In this document: positions 5,335 through 6,079 of the stretch, piece after piece | How the letters are laid out: each line of letters begins with the position of its first letter | Numbering within the stretch: position 1 is the stretch's first letter | Assembly (NCBI GenBank): GCA_013362385.1 | Contig: JABFWC010000135.1 | Location: 1-6,079 of the forward strand | DNA length: 6,079 nt | From: Pseudarthrobacter sp. | GTDB lineage: Bacteria > Actinomycetota > Actinomycetes > Actinomycetales > Micrococcaceae | Direction of reading: 5' to 3' | Made by a program: the position numbers and the translations under genes | The notes under the pieces: model-generated | The model's database searches: none | What the model saw: only the letters and a program-made list of their open reading frames with translations | What the model was told of the DNA's origin: nothing

Positions 5335-6079
5335 ATGCCGCACCTCCCGCCTGACCTTCCTGTGCCCGCCGTGCTGCCGGAGAGCCTTCCGTCCCTGGAC
5401 GAACTGCTGGCAGGCGCCCGCGTGGTCAGCCTGCCCATGCGGGTGAAGTTCCGCGGGATCATGGAACGCGAGACCCTGCTGCTGCGCGGCCCGGCGGGCT
5501 GGGGCGAGTTCTGCCCCTTCCCCGAGTATGGCGACGGCGAGGCGTCCCGCTGGCTGGCCGCCGCCATTGAGGCGGGGTGGCAGGGGTTCCCGGCGCCGCT
5601 GCGCTCCACGGTGCCCGTCAACGCCACCGTGCCGGCCGTGTCCGCGGAGCGGGTTCCGGACGTGCTGTCCCGGTTCGGCCGGGTGGACGCCGTGAAGGTC
5701 AAGGTGGCGGAGCGGGGGCAGACACTGGACGACGACGCGGCCCGGCTCAATGCCGTCCGCGCAGCTTTGCCCTCGGCCGGCATCCGGGTGGACGCCAACG
5801 GCGGATGGGACGTGCCTGCGGCGCTGGAAGCGCTGACCCGGCTGGCGCCCCTGGGGCTGGAGTATGCCGAGCAGCCGGTTCCCTCCATCGAAGGCCTGGC
5901 CGAAGTGCGGACCCGGCTGCGGGAGGCCGGAACGCCCGTGCTGATCGCCGCCGACGAGAGCGTCCGCAAGGAATCGGACCCCCTCCGCGTGGCCCGCGCC
6001 GGCGCGGCGGACCTGGTCGTGGTCAAGGTGGCGCCGCGTGGGGGAGTGCGGCGCGCCCTGGACATCGTGGCACAGGCCG
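5335..6079 (+). CDS. menC: o-Succinylbenzoate synthase, enolase superfamily (5' part)
   Basis: Dehydrates SHCHC to o-succinylbenzoate in menaquinone synthesis; cytoplasmic and Mg2+-dependent. The first 248 residues are visible and the frame is open at the window edge; a whole protein of this short actinobacterial type is about 320-330 residues. The enolase-superfamily catalytic set is complete in the visible part: KVKVAE with Lys121/Lys123 as acid-base residues; metal ligands Asp153 (VDANGGW), Glu179 (YAEQPV) and Asp207 (ADES); and the second catalytic lysine Lys231 (VVKVAPRGG). The N-terminal capping domain holds the FRGIMERE and GWGEFCPFPEY stretches. Muconate cycloisomerases and dipeptide epimerases share the barrel, but the short length and GWGEF-PF-EY wording favour MenC. 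ATG 5335 is preceded by no Shine-Dalgarno, consistent with leaderless reading; GTG codons at 5362 and 5371 are alternative starts without a better site. Its link to the upstream decarboxylase is probably adjacency only. Confidence 0.9.
   Translation, partial: MPHLPPDLPVPAVLPESLPSLDELLAGARVVSLPMRVKFRGIMERETLLLRGPAGWGEFCPFPEYGDGEASRWLAAAIEAGWQGFPAPLRSTVPVNATVPAVSAERVPDVLSRFGRVDAVKVKVAERGQTLDDDAARLNAVRAALPSAGIRVDANGGWDVPAALEALTRLAPLGLEYAEQPVPSIEGLAEVRTRLREAGTPVLIAADESVRKESDPLRVARAGAADLVVVKVAPRGGVRRALDIVAQA

Noticed and set aside
5220..6065. 281-codon open frame on the - strand across menC
   Set aside because: Low-complexity Ser/Arg/Thr-rich translation, typical of an antisense shadow; menC on the + strand has all its catalytic residues.

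Overview
The window is GC-rich, densely coding DNA read entirely from the + strand. Codon use, GTG starts, ATGA/GTGA stop-start overlaps, a polyketide-exporter-type ABC permease and a short-type MenC point to a high-GC actinobacterium. An Arthrobacter/Pseudarthrobacter-like member of the Micrococcaceae is my best guess, judged by gene style only and not by a database match.

Layout: (1) Positions 1-2354 hold three translationally coupled genes: the 3' part of an ABC exporter permease, a GbsR/MarR-type winged-helix regulator (4-bp overlap) and a CorA-family Mg2+/Co2+ channel (another 4-bp overlap). (2) Positions 2355-2465 are the only sizeable non-coding gap. It holds a promoter candidate overlain by a cluster of TTAGC-type repeats (a palindrome, direct repeats and a hairpin ending at the Shine-Dalgarno). 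(3) Positions 2466-5307 hold a second unit of two genes 25 bp apart: an NRAMP (SLC11)-related transporter with altered metal-site motifs, and a fold-type I PLP-dependent Orn/Lys/Arg decarboxylase. (4) Positions 5335-6079 are the 5' three quarters of menC (o-succinylbenzoate synthase, menaquinone synthesis). It is cut by the window edge and probably read from a leaderless transcript.

Working together: two divalent-cation transporters of unrelated folds lie side by side. The second is in an apparent operon with an enzyme that would make a polyamine or its precursor (agmatine, putrescine or cadaverine). The NRAMP-like protein keeps the TM1 aspartate but has DPSG instead of DPGN and ISPY instead of the TM6 MPH motif, so it is probably not an ordinary Mn2+/Fe2+ importer. 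A joint Mg2+/polyamine or acid-stress role is a hypothesis, not something the sequence proves. I see no mobile element, CRISPR array, tRNA or rRNA in this window.
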